A stretch of 10,000 nucleotides of DNA from Desulfomonile sp. GTDB lineage: Bacteria; Desulfobacterota; Desulfomonilia; Desulfomonilales; Desulfomonilaceae. Made by a program: the position numbers and the translations under genes. Shown here one piece after another: positions 1 to 7,148 of the stretch. The notes beneath the pieces are model-generated. The model saw only the letters and a program-made list of their open reading frames with translations, had not been told where the DNA came from and searched no databases. The stretch covers positions 1 to 10,000 of the forward strand of contig JAIWNO010000199.1 of NCBI GenBank assembly GCA_020216785.1, written 5' to 3'. How positions within the stretch are numbered: the stretch's first letter is position 1; each line of letters begins with the position of its first letter.

Positions 1-29
1 CGACGCAAGGCCGTCGAATCTTCGTTCAC
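1..29 (-). CDS. Probable start of the next operon gene (partial)
   Basis: On the minus strand a GTG at 29-27 is preceded by a good Shine-Dalgarno (GGGAGG, plus-strand 34-39) four bases upstream. The frame stays open for the nine codons left in the window (MNEDSTALR). It lies 38 bases after the stop of the ABC ATPase gene, in the same direction, so it is probably the next gene of the polysaccharide operon, where glycosyltransferases or methyltransferases are common. Nine residues give no functional information; the call rests only on the ribosome binding site, the open frame and the position. Confidence 0.42.
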
Positions 30-67
30 GGGACCTCCCGACACCCACCAAAAGACCTGCGATTCGG

Positions 68-847
68 TCAGAACTTTTGGCAACTGCTATATCTCTTCAA
101 ATATTGATCTGCGACCTCGACGCCCCCGAAGGCCTTAATTTGGCCGGCATGGAGCCACAGGCACTTATTGCAGTAGTTTTTGACGTGACCCATATTGTGG
201 GTCGCCATGATAAGCAGTCTCGCAGAATCCATCATTTCATGCAGCCTTTTGAGTGCCTTCTGAACCCAGTGGGCGTCTCCGGGCGCAAAGACCTCGTCCA
301 GAACGAGGATGTCCGGCGTCATGCTCGTGCAGATCGTAAACCCGAGCCGCGCCTGCATACCGGTAGAAAAGATCTTGAGCGGCTGGTCACGGAATGCGGT
401 CAGCTCTGAGAACTCGAAAATCTCATCCACAAGCGAAGTCACTTCGTGCTTATGGAATCCGTAGAAGGATGCGGTGAGGTATACGTTTTCTTCCGCCGTG
501 GCCTCACTGTCGAAGCCGAGCCCCATTTGCAGCACGGGGAATATCGCCCCGCGCCGGATGATGGTACCGGCTGAGGGCTTGTAAATCCCGCAGATGAGAT
601 TGAGCAGCGTGCTCTTGCCTGATCCATTTACGCCGATGACTCCGAGCCGGTCGCCTTCCTCCAGCGAAAAGCAAACATCACGTAATGCCCAGAAACTCGT
701 GTTATTATCGTTGGGGTTCGCGTAACGCCTCCGCTTGAGGACGTTCATCACCTGTTCTTTGAGCGTAGTCGGGTGCTCGATACGAAAGCGCATGCTGAGA
801 TCTTTGATTTCAAGAATAGGCCCATCAAGGGCACCATCGGAATTCAT
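68..847 (-). CDS. Polysaccharide ABC exporter ATP-binding subunit (Wzt-like)
   Basis: This is the ATPase of an ABC-2 polysaccharide exporter, the class that moves undecaprenyl-linked O-antigen or teichoic-acid-type polymers across the inner membrane. With the start used here (259 residues) the sequence shows Walker A GVNGSGKST (about 72-80), the family signature FSTGMQARLGF (about 160-170; members usually have YSSGMKARLGF), Walker B ILVLDE (about 180-185) and a switch histidine near 217. An N-terminal extension before the core (VMNVLKRRR) is usual for this family. The frame opens at an ATG at 856, but AGGG directly abuts that ATG and lies about nine bases before the second ATG (847), which I prefer. 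The gene follows the permease by 5-14 bases, so the two are surely co-translated. It ends soon after the ATPase fold and lacks the C-terminal carbohydrate-binding domain of O9a-type Wzt, so it resembles the short KpsT/TagH-like form. Family assignment is firm; the polymer is unknown. Confidence 0.93.
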   Translation of the reverse strand: MNSDGALDGPILEIKDLSMRFRIEHPTTLKEQVMNVLKRRRYANPNDNNTSFWALRDVCFSLEEGDRLGVIGVNGSGKSTLLNLICGIYKPSAGTIIRRGAIFPVLQMGLGFDSEATAEENVYLTASFYGFHKHEVTSLVDEIFEFSELTAFRDQPLKIFSTGMQARLGFTICTSMTPDILVLDEVFAPGDAHWVQKALKRLHEMMDSARLLIMATHNMGHVKNYCNKCLWLHAGQIKAFGGVEVADQYLKRYSSCQKF

Positions 848-861
848 AGAAGTCATCCCTG

Positions 862-1686
862 TTACACCCGGAAGATCACTTCAGACTCATATTTGAGAAA
901 GAGCGCAATCCCTGCAACCAGCGCCCCGACCGCAAGAACCGTGGAGACGAGTATTTGGGTGAGGTCGGGCACCTGATGGTAATACAGGGGTAGCGTGAAG
1001 TTGGTAATAAAATAGTACATGGGATTGAGTTTCAAGTAGGGCTGAAGCTTTTCGGGAACCATGTCCATGGAGTACAGCACCGGCGTACCGTACAAGACGG
1101 TTTGTATCACCACGTTGAAAATGTGCTGCAGGTCTGCGAAGTACGTCCCGGCAATCGACATGATCAACGCACATCCCAGTGTGAAAGCCACTATAAGAAG
1201 CAGGCTGATGGGAAGGAACAACTGGGCGGGCGCTAACTTGAAGCCCAGAAAGGTGTTGCCCACGGTCAGCAGCACCGCGTACGCCAACAGGAAATCCACC
1301 AGATTGCCGCATAATCCCACGATTGGAAAGATCATTTTCGGGAGAAATTGCTTCTTAAAAAAGCGCGCTCCCGACACGAGCGTATCCGCAGCCATCGACA
1401 CGGTGTTGCGGAAGAAGTGGAACGGCAGCAATCCTGCCATGAGATGCACCACGTAATTCTCCATCCGGACTTGGAAAACCAGCGTGAAAACAAAGCTGTA
1501 AATAATTAAATTGAGCGTAGGATTGATCAAGGACCAGAAGAACCCCAACATAGTCCGGCGATACCGAACTCTTACCGTTTTGGTAAAAAGATTCCAGAAC
1601 ACGGGTCTCGCCCACAACAACTGCTGGACCTGCGACATGTCCTGGACGTTGGTAATCCGCCGGGGTATGCTTACAGCCTGCTGCAT
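862..1686 (-). CDS. Polysaccharide ABC exporter permease (Wzm-like, ABC-2 type)
   Basis: This is the inner-membrane channel subunit of an O-antigen/capsule-type ABC exporter, 274 residues, a normal length. The N-terminal amphipathic part carries the family hallmark RYRRTMLGFFWSLINP (about 42-57; the usual form is RYKxSxLGxxWxxxxP). The sequence LPFHFFRNTVSMAADTLV and the late block YFADLQHIF...YGTPVLYSMDMVPEKLQPYLKLNPMYYFI are also typical of the ABC2_membrane family. About six hydrophobic segments are visible. It starts 12 bases after the isomerase stop and ends 5 bases before the first ATG of its ATPase partner, so the three genes form a transcription unit. The ribosome binding site is weak, consistent with translational coupling. 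Paired with the adjacent ATPase it should export a lipid-linked glycan; whether that is O-antigen, capsule or another polymer cannot be read here. Confidence 0.94.
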   Translation of the reverse strand: MQQAVSIPRRITNVQDMSQVQQLLWARPVFWNLFTKTVRVRYRRTMLGFFWSLINPTLNLIIYSFVFTLVFQVRMENYVVHLMAGLLPFHFFRNTVSMAADTLVSGARFFKKQFLPKMIFPIVGLCGNLVDFLLAYAVLLTVGNTFLGFKLAPAQLFLPISLLLIVAFTLGCALIMSIAGTYFADLQHIFNVVIQTVLYGTPVLYSMDMVPEKLQPYLKLNPMYYFITNFTLPLYYHQVPDLTQILVSTVLAVGALVAGIALFLKYESEVIFRV

Positions 1687-1698
1687 GACTGCTGCCCG

Positions 1699-2304
1699 TC
1701 AATCCTTCACTGAAGCAAGATACAGCGAGATAAGGTGATCCAGCACCATGTGAGCGTCTTCCACGGGGCCGTAGTCACCGTTGCCGGTTTCCACGTGAAT
1801 TGTGTGGTCTGCTATGCTTTTCATTGCTCCGCCGTCGAACCCCACGAGCGCCACGGATACACCCCCGTTTTCCCGCGCGTAACGAAGCGCTTCCACAGCA
1901 TTCGGTGAATTGCCGCTCGCAGAGATGCCCACCACCACGTCACCCGGTCTCATGAGGTTCCGCAACTGCCGAGTGAACACATGCTCGTAACCGAAATCGT
2001 TTGCCAGGCACGTGACAAAGGCCATGTTGCCGGTAAGACTCATCGATCTGAATGGCGTGTGTCCTTCCGGAGAGGCGCAGACCCCGAAATCGTTGGCAAA
2101 ATGCGACGCTGTTGCCGCGCTGCCCCCGTTGCCGAGAAAGAAAATGGTCGCTCCTCTCCGTCGTGCTTCGCAAAAGAGGTCTATGACCCTTCCGATGGCT
2201 TCAACGTCCAAGCTGTCCAAGATTGCGCTCAGGTGCTCAATGTATCGTCGAGCAAAGGCCGCGCCCGATTCCCGGCGCGGGACGATCCTTTCGATTTCGT
2301 CCAT
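1699..2304 (-). CDS. gmhA: SIS-domain sedoheptulose-7-phosphate isomerase (GmhA-like)
   Basis: This 201-residue protein is one SIS sugar-isomerase domain of the GmhA family, which converts sedoheptulose 7-phosphate to D-glycero-manno-heptose 7-phosphate, the first step to ADP- or GDP-activated heptoses. The phosphosugar-binding loops are clear: GNGGSAATASHF (58-69) and GISASGNS (126-133), followed by DGGAM (157-161). Aligned by eye to E. coli GmhA, the metal and catalytic set H61/E65/Q172/H180 becomes H68/D72/E182/H190, so both histidines are kept while Glu is Asp and Gln is Glu. This looks like a surface-polysaccharide branch rather than the core-LPS housekeeping enzyme, but the substrate is inferred. 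It heads the short operon isomerase-permease-ATPase. The ATG at 2304 has AGGA about ten bases upstream. No kinase, phosphatase or nucleotidyltransferase partner is visible in the window. Confidence 0.85.
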   Translation of the reverse strand: MDEIERIVPRRESGAAFARRYIEHLSAILDSLDVEAIGRVIDLFCEARRRGATIFFLGNGGSAATASHFANDFGVCASPEGHTPFRSMSLTGNMAFVTCLANDFGYEHVFTRQLRNLMRPGDVVVGISASGNSPNAVEALRYARENGGVSVALVGFDGGAMKSIADHTIHVETGNGDYGPVEDAHMVLDHLISLYLASVKD

Positions 2305-2535
2305 GTGCTGTCCGTCCTGAGAGGTGTAGGGTTAACGCCATATGTCCCGGTTGCCGTGTATTCATGCGATGCGGGTTTGATGCACGTCGCGTTTTCTTCA
2401 CACACGTGCAGCGCACTGTCAAGGCGTTTTGCAGGTCGTTTCATATCAATGCGCGTCAAGCAATTACGGTGCTTCCTGCCGGGGTCGACTGCTCTTCGGA
2501 GCGGATGTTTCCGCTTGCGGCACGGAGCAAAGGAG

Positions 2536-2553
2536 ACAGCCGGCCCCGGCTGT
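2536..2553. repeat. Perfect 8-bp inverted repeat
   Basis: ACAGCCGG at 2536-2543 and CCGGCTGT at 2546-2553 are exact reverse complements separated by CC. It could be a small hairpin or a protein-binding palindrome upstream of the minus-strand isomerase operon, about 235 bases before its start codon. No T-tract follows on either strand, so it is not a standard intrinsic terminator. Confidence 0.5.
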
Positions 2554-2644
2554 GTGAAGGGTGGACCGATAGACCGGTTTGAAAGCGCATTCGCATGAAA
2601 GTCGTCGCCATAAGTACCTGCTATCAGGTGTGCGTATGGGGAGG

Positions 2645-2675
2645 TGCGGAGGGGAGATGAAGTCTCCCCTCCGCA
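2645..2675. repeat. Perfect 13-bp stem hairpin, 5-base loop
   Basis: TGCGGAGGGGAGA (2645-2657) and TCTCCCCTCCGCA (2663-2675) are exact reverse complements around the loop TGAAG. It lies about 130 bases beyond the flippase stop in the direction of transcription. As RNA this would be a very stable stem, able to protect or attenuate transcript ends. No run of T follows on either strand, so it is not a canonical rho-independent terminator. A dispersed extragenic palindrome is the other reading. Confidence 0.75.
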
Positions 2676-2806
2676 GGATGGCGCAGCGTGGCGCTCTTAA
2701 TACCCATCCCCAAGGCGAAGCCACGGAGTGTTCATCGAAGCCCACGACTTTCATGATTCGTTGTGCCCAAAAACCGGGGCATAGGAGTTCGCATCACACT
2801 GGACCC

Positions 2807-4246
2807 TCATCGTGGCAGCCGGCCGATTATCCTCATCCCCGGTCGCCATAGCATAAGAAAATAAAACGCAAAGGCCACGAGGACGGCACGTTGGTGAAGA
2901 ATGTATTGTGCCAACAGCGCGAAGAGCCCGAGCGAAAAGGACGCGAGAATCACAGGAAATGCGAAATCTCTCAAGCGGAAGAAGCGAAAACGTACCTGAC
3001 AGTAGGTAAATGTGAGTACCGTCATCAAGAGCTTGGTGAAAATCAGAACCATGCACGCGCCCGCGAGGCCGTACGGGTACACGAGGGTCACGTTTAGTAC
3101 GAAGCACAGCACTGTCGAGGCGAGTGAAAAGGCAAGGAGCACCTTTGCCGCTCCGGCCACCATCATGACGTTGCAGAAAAGATTGCTCTCGAAAGATAGC
3201 AGGATCGTCCACACCAGGTATCGCTGCATCCATGCCGCGGCTTCAAACTTCCCCGGATACAGGGTGCCGATAATAATGTCGCTCCACACATAGAGAAAGA
3301 ACATCGCGGGAAAGGCAAGAGCCATAAGCCATTGCGCGGTACGCCGCACCAGCGGTCCCACTTTTTCGCGATCGCTCCACCACAGGGACGCAAGCAAGGG
3401 AAAGATCACCCATCCGAGCAATTGCTCCGACGCCAGGACCGACAACGGGTCCACAATGTTATACGTAGCGCTATAGTCTGCGACGCCGTCCACTCCTGTC
3501 ACGTCTTCGAGGAAAAAGATATTTACCCGGTTGTATACAATTCCCAGGATCTCGATAAGCGCAAAGACGGCTGTAGCACGAAAGACGGGCCATATGCCCC
3601 GTGACGTGCGTTTCAGGAGCCAACGCACCCCGTGCACTTGGAAATAGCTCGCTATGCCGCCTCCGAGCCTCAATATTCCAGAGACAATCTTGAACAACGA
3701 TGTCACCAGGGGGCTGAGTCCAAAGTACGCGCACACAAAACCAAATCCGTACGAAACGAGCGACGCGGCGATCTTTATACGCGCCTCGCGGACTTGCAGC
3801 CCTCTTACCCGCAGGTCGGCGAAAAACGTCTCCGCCAACGCCTCCAAACCAAATCCGAGCGACACGAAAATGAGCACCCATGCCATCTTTGCGGAAAAGC
3901 CCTTGAACAAGGCCAGCCCGACGACGAACATCATCCCGGGAATGAGCAATCCCAGCTTGATGAGGTTCACCCGGTTCATGGTCTCCGGCGCCCTGTCTTT
4001 CGGCGCGCTGCCCAGTTCCAAGACGAGCGGGTAGTAGAGCCCGAACTGGACGACCTTCATCACGATGACCCCGGCTGCAACCGCGTACATGACCTCGCCG
4101 TACAGAACGTCGTCAACCCATGCGAGGTAGAGGAAAAAGAGTGCGCTTCCGAGGCCTTCCGCGACCTGCGCGGAGAGCAGGTGCGCAAATCGTCTGATGA
4201 TGCCTCTCGCTGAGAAAACAGATTTGGGCTTTTCGCCGTCAGACAC
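2807..4246 (-). CDS. Polysaccharide flippase-like membrane protein (Wzx family)
   Basis: This 479-residue protein is hydrophobic along nearly its whole length, with about 12-14 likely membrane segments and short basic loops. That pattern fits the Wzx/MurJ-like (MATE superfamily) oligosaccharide flippases that turn undecaprenyl-diphosphate-linked units to the periplasmic side. Supporting features are the N-terminal run (RRFAHLLSAQVAEGLGSALFFLYLAW), a charged N-terminus facing the cytoplasm, the length (family usually 400-500) and the location beside polysaccharide export genes. There is no sharp catalytic motif in this family, so the call rests on topology, overall texture and context. The start is GTG at 4246-4244 with GAGAGG five bases upstream; a nearby ATG at 4259 is out of frame. 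It is followed by a 502-bp gap, so it is probably transcribed separately from the ABC exporter operon. Confidence 0.8.
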   Translation of the reverse strand: MSDGEKPKSVFSARGIIRRFAHLLSAQVAEGLGSALFFLYLAWVDDVLYGEVMYAVAAGVIVMKVVQFGLYYPLVLELGSAPKDRAPETMNRVNLIKLGLLIPGMMFVVGLALFKGFSAKMAWVLIFVSLGFGLEALAETFFADLRVRGLQVREARIKIAASLVSYGFGFVCAYFGLSPLVTSLFKIVSGILRLGGGIASYFQVHGVRWLLKRTSRGIWPVFRATAVFALIEILGIVYNRVNIFFLEDVTGVDGVADYSATYNIVDPLSVLASEQLLGWVIFPLLASLWWSDREKVGPLVRRTAQWLMALAFPAMFFLYVWSDIIIGTLYPGKFEAAAWMQRYLVWTILLSFESNLFCNVMMVAGAAKVLLAFSLASTVLCFVLNVTLVYPYGLAGACMVLIFTKLLMTVLTFTYCQVRFRFFRLRDFAFPVILASFSLGLFALLAQYILHQRAVLVAFAFYFLMLWRPGMRIIGRLPR

Positions 4247-4402
4247 GAGGACCTCTCATCACGCCGCTTCGATCGGAGGTGGATCGTAAAAATCAGAAAC
4301 TATAGCATTCCAGGCTGCCCCAGAGAAGCGGAGAATGATGAAGGCAGGTTTGGAACCGGGGGCAGGCTTGCGGAGCTGCTCTTGAGCCTCATGGTTCGAC
4401 TT

Positions 4403-4440
4403 GTCGCCGCAGCGGGGCTCAGACCCGCCCCTACGGCGAC
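4403..4440. repeat. Extragenic hairpin repeat (GTAGGGGCG-type)
   Basis: The 228-bp gap between the Gate-domain gene stop and the flippase start holds a stem-loop: GTCGCCG at 4403-4409 pairs with CGGCGAC at 4434-4440, and inside it GGGGC (4414-4418) pairs with GCCCC (4427-4431) around an 8-base loop. Reading the minus strand gives GTCGCCGTAGGGGCGGG, a style of short palindrome scattered between genes in many genomes. There is no T-tract. Short open frames across this gap look non-coding. The gap should also contain the flippase promoter, which I could not identify. Confidence 0.6.
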
Positions 4441-4474
4441 GCTGGCGACCACATAACGGCATTTCTGAGTCTGT

Positions 4475-5533
4475 CTAAAACCACACCGCATAGGGCAGCG
4501 CCACAAGGACTAGGCTGAGTACCCGCAGGCCCTGGCTTATTGCAAGTAGCTCACTTGCAAGCCCAAAGTTGAAGATGCCTGCATGGGTCGGCAACTGGTG
4601 CCGGATTGCCCTTATGGGCGTAGACACGATCGTTCCGGCCACTAAAGCCAATCCTCCTTGTTTTGCGGTGAGGGTCCCGGCGTCGAGCAGGGCCCCTGCC
4701 GCGGCCATGCCCGAGCTGAATTCAGCCGCAAACGCAAACACCACCATCCCAGCAGCCTCAATGGGAAAGAACCCCGTTGATATGGCACGCGCAGTCACCG
4801 CCCTAAGCCACTGGAACAGCCCCCAGTCGTTCAGAAGGAACACGAGCACGTATATCGGCAGCGTATATGCGACTACACGCTTGAATCGATCGACGAACTT
4901 CTTGCGAATCGCGGCCGCAATGCCCTCCCGCGCCGCCATTCGATCTTCGCCGGAGGCAGCCGGTGGACGGCTGTCCGCCGGAAGCATGAGACGAGCTGAG
5001 ACCAGAGCGGCACCGGTTCGTACACACGCGGCCAGAAAGGTGATCACGAGATACACAAACCCTGCGCTGCCGGCAACGGAAATTACGATGAAGAATGTGG
5101 TCGGAAGATGTACCAGAAACATCGGCAGTCCGTTGTCGAGCAGGTATGCAAGGACAAGCTCTCTGCGGCTGATCTTCCCGTCTTGATGTGCCGCCATGAG
5201 CAGGGAATTTGCGAGAATTCCCGAGATGAAACTCGTGGTGAACGCCGCGCCGCTGGCATCGCCCATGCGAGCCCACCGAATCACGGGCCTCAACCACCGG
5301 GAAAGCTTTGCGGTCCACCCGAGGCTCTCCACCACTTGGCCGGCCAGCAGGCCCGCGGCCAAGTAGCCCAACAGCCGCAGCAGAGGCATCGCGATCTGGT
5401 TGTAAATCTTGTGGGCAGTAAGGGAAATCCCCCCGACTCCCATAAGCCCCAGCACCACGCCACCCGCGGCGAGAACAGACAGGATCGCCGGCACCGCGAT
5501 CCATCGCTTTCCTTTTGCTTTATCCTCTATCAT
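4475..5533 (-). CDS. Nucleoside-recognition (Gate) domain membrane protein
   Basis: This integral membrane protein has two Gate (nucleoside-recognition) half-domains, the fold shared by spore-maturation proteins SpmA/SpmB, the FeoB core and CNT-type transporters. From the ATG at 5533 it has 352 residues. The first Gate region runs roughly 50-160 and includes SGAAFTTSFISGILANS (about 94-110) and LLDNGLPMFLVHLP (about 131-144). A soluble charged linker (about 185-214) separates it from the second Gate region (roughly 225-330), with AEFSSGMAAAGALL and TPIRAIRHQLPTHAGIF. Proteins of this build are common in anaerobic proteobacteria, but their transported substrate is not established. The frame stays open to a TTG at 5551; ATG 5533 with AGAAG four bases upstream is the more conventional start. 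It stands alone on the minus strand and diverges from the MFS gene. Confidence 0.87.
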   Translation of the reverse strand: MIEDKAKGKRWIAVPAILSVLAAGGVVLGLMGVGGISLTAHKIYNQIAMPLLRLLGYLAAGLLAGQVVESLGWTAKLSRWLRPVIRWARMGDASGAAFTTSFISGILANSLLMAAHQDGKISRRELVLAYLLDNGLPMFLVHLPTTFFIVISVAGSAGFVYLVITFLAACVRTGAALVSARLMLPADSRPPAASGEDRMAAREGIAAAIRKKFVDRFKRVVAYTLPIYVLVFLLNDWGLFQWLRAVTARAISTGFFPIEAAGMVVFAFAAEFSSGMAAAGALLDAGTLTAKQGGLALVAGTIVSTPIRAIRHQLPTHAGIFNFGLASELLAISQGLRVLSLVLVALPYAVWF

Positions 5534-5762
5534 GAAGCTTCTGCCATACAATTACTTTCTGCCGCGCGCTCCATAAATGTAATACGCATAGGCTTTCAAT
5601 CTACCACACAATGCCGGGGAGCGGGTCCTGCGCTTTCTCGAATTCACCGGCGACCGGCCTCTGTGCCGGCCTGCAATGAGCATCTGAATGAACCGGATCA
5701 GCAGGTAGGTGCGTCCCCCCCCGCGACTTTGTCGAAATAGAGTCAAAAAAACACTCAGCAAC

Positions 5763-5771
5763 TGCTATAAA
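5763..5771 (+). promoter_or_regulatory. Candidate extended -10 promoter for the MFS gene
   Basis: TG-C-TATAAA at 5763-5771 matches an extended -10 element (TGnTATAAT, one mismatch). No good -35 lies at the usual spacing, which extended -10 promoters can tolerate. Transcription would start near 5778, leaving a leader of about 120 bases that includes the hairpin at 5820-5841. Confidence 0.4.
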
Positions 5772-5819
5772 TAGCTGGAGGCCAGGTCCGGGGGCACGCG
5801 TTTTGGAATAAGGTCGGAG

Positions 5820-5841
5820 GGGCGGGCGCCTCTGCCCGCCC
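5820..5841. repeat. GC-rich 8-bp hairpin
   Basis: GGGCGGGC (5820-5827) and GCCCGCCC (5834-5841) are perfect reverse complements with the loop GCCTCT. It sits 59 bases before the MFS start codon, inside the probable leader. There is no T-tract. It may be another dispersed extragenic palindrome like the one at 4403-4440, or a leader structure. Confidence 0.6.
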
Positions 5842-5900
5842 ATAAACCCTACCAAAAGGATTCACGGCTCTTCTCTCTTTTTCGGAAGGGATGACAGCAC

Positions 5901-7148
5901 ATGGGCAATAACGCGGGCGGCTTTAGCGCTTTGATCGGTGGATCGGCAGGCGTTTTTCTCGTTGGAGCGTTCATATTCGGCTTTCCCGGAGTGATGGGGT
6001 CCTATTGGCAGGATCTGTTCCACGCGGGGCGGGGAGCGATCGGGCAATCGCTCTTCTTCGTATTGGCCGCGGCGGGGATATTCATGTTTTTCGTGGGACG
6101 GTGGCAGGAACGGTTCGGGGCACGACGAATGCTCACAATCGGTGTTGTCCTGTGCGCGCTTGATACGTTCTTCATCGCCGCGGCCTCGAATTTGGTCATG
6201 CTTTACATGTGGGCTTTCGTAATGGGGGTTGCGTCCTGTTTCGTGTTAATGCCGGCGTTGACGAGTGTACAACGCTGGTTTCCCGCTCGCCGAGGGCTTG
6301 TTTCGGGGATCGTAAACTTTGTGTTCGGATTTTCGGCCGCGGTGATGTCTCCCTTCTTCGCGTACATGCTCCAAACGATCGGTTACGTCCTCATGAGCGT
6401 GATCTTGGGCATTGCAGGGCTTGCCGGCGGGTTGGTGGCAGCGCGGTTTGTAGAGATGCCGCCGGCTGCTCCCGCTGCGGGTTTGCCCCAGGGCCCCGTT
6501 GCTGCTCCCGCAGGTATGCCTCGCTCCCTCACGGTGAGACAGAGCGTCCGTACGGCCAGTTTTTGGTTTTTGTGGACCACGTGGGCGCTCCAGGGCGCTG
6601 CAAGCATCGCCATGGTGACCTTGTCCACGCAGTACGGCTTGGCGCTCGGGTTTGATCTCGCGTCTGCGGTAATTGTGCTTACCGCGTTCAACGTGACCAA
6701 CGGACTGAGCCGCCTGGTGATGGGGTGGCTCTCCGATCTGGTCGGGCGTCGCTTGACCATGAGCGCCTCCTTCCTGGCAGCGGGATGCGCGTATTTGCTC
6801 CTGCCGTATGCAGGTGGAATCTGGTCGACAGCGGGGCTTGCCGCGGTGATCGGATGCGGGTTCGGCACGTTGTTTGCGGTATCTGCAGCACTCACTTCAG
6901 ACTGCTTCGGGCTGGCCCACTTCGGCGCGATTTTCGGGCTTGTCTTTACCGCGTACGGTTCACTCGCGGGGATACTTGGGCCGGGTTTGAGCGGGTACCT
7001 TCTCGACGCGACCGGAGGTAAGTTCTCATTAGTGTTCGGGTACTTAGGTATATTTTCAGTCGTAGCGTCGGTATTGGTATGGTTCGTGAGGCGACCATCG
7101 CTTAATGAGTCATTTCAAGGACCCTCGGAAGAGAGAGTACGATCGTAA
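5901..7148 (+). CDS. MFS transporter, monocarboxylate/oxalate-formate (OFA/MCT) type
   Basis: This is a 415-residue, 12-segment major facilitator protein. The inter-helix 2-3 motif appears in both halves: GRWQERFGARR (66-76) and GWLSDLVGRR (275-284), the mark of the MFS internal duplication. A hydrophilic central loop (roughly 190-215, with alternating Ala, Pro and Gly) separates the halves. The glycine-rich helices, the late GTLFAVSAALTSDCFG segment and the C-terminal GPGLSGYLLDATGGKFSLVFGYLGIF resemble the OFA/monocarboxylate branch, which moves small organic anions; the substrate is inferred. ATG 5901 is preceded by GGAAGGG (5884-5890), about ten bases away. It is transcribed alone, and its last 47 bases overlap the 3' end of the convergent DUF202 gene. 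Confidence 0.9.
   Translation: MGNNAGGFSALIGGSAGVFLVGAFIFGFPGVMGSYWQDLFHAGRGAIGQSLFFVLAAAGIFMFFVGRWQERFGARRMLTIGVVLCALDTFFIAAASNLVMLYMWAFVMGVASCFVLMPALTSVQRWFPARRGLVSGIVNFVFGFSAAVMSPFFAYMLQTIGYVLMSVILGIAGLAGGLVAARFVEMPPAAPAAGLPQGPVAAPAGMPRSLTVRQSVRTASFWFLWTTWALQGAASIAMVTLSTQYGLALGFDLASAVIVLTAFNVTNGLSRLVMGWLSDLVGRRLTMSASFLAAGCAYLLLPYAGGIWSTAGLAAVIGCGFGTLFAVSAALTSDCFGLAHFGAIFGLVFTAYGSLAGILGPGLSGYLLDATGGKFSLVFGYLGIFSVVASVLVWFVRRPSLNESFQGPSEERVRS

Larger units (their letters stand above)
2305..2806. other. 502-bp intergenic region with several hairpins
   Basis: This gap separates the flippase stop from the isomerase start, both on the minus strand. Open frames crossing it on either strand have arbitrary composition, no family resemblance and no good ribosome binding site, so I call none. 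It should contain the promoter of the isomerase-permease-ATPase operon, but I could not find a convincing -35/-10 pair on the minus strand; a perfect TTGACA (minus strand, plus 2417-2422) has no matching -10. The notable content is structural: inverted repeats at 2536-2553 and 2645-2675. Confidence 0.6.
5534..5900. other. Divergent intergenic region
   Basis: This 367-bp stretch lies between two divergently transcribed membrane-protein genes and must hold both promoters. It contains a small inverted repeat (CCGGC at 5654-5658 with GCCGG at 5665-5669), a run of eight C (5715-5722), a candidate extended -10 for the plus-strand gene and a GC-rich hairpin (5820-5841). Open frames crossing it have low-complexity, Arg-rich translations and no good ribosome binding sites, so no gene is called. 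No strong promoter for the minus-strand gene stands out. Confidence 0.6.

Noticed and set aside
80..91. 12-mer GCAACTGCTATA also present at 5758-5769
   Set aside because: The first copy is inside the ABC ATPase coding sequence and the match does not extend; a chance repeat is likely.
2394..2422. Minus-strand promoter built on a perfect TTGACA
   Set aside because: The bases at the -10 spacing read GAAGAA, with no acceptable -10 hexamer.
2645..2675. Intrinsic terminator for the flippase gene
   Set aside because: The stem is strong but no T-tract follows on either strand.
2464..2754. A 96-codon minus-strand open frame between the flippase and isomerase genes
   Set aside because: It runs through the perfect hairpin at 2645-2675, has an arbitrary composition and no recognisable family.
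5891..5911. Six-codon upstream open frame (MTAHGQ) overlapping the MFS start
   Set aside because: GGAAGGG ends directly at its ATG, leaving no spacing, so initiation there is unlikely.
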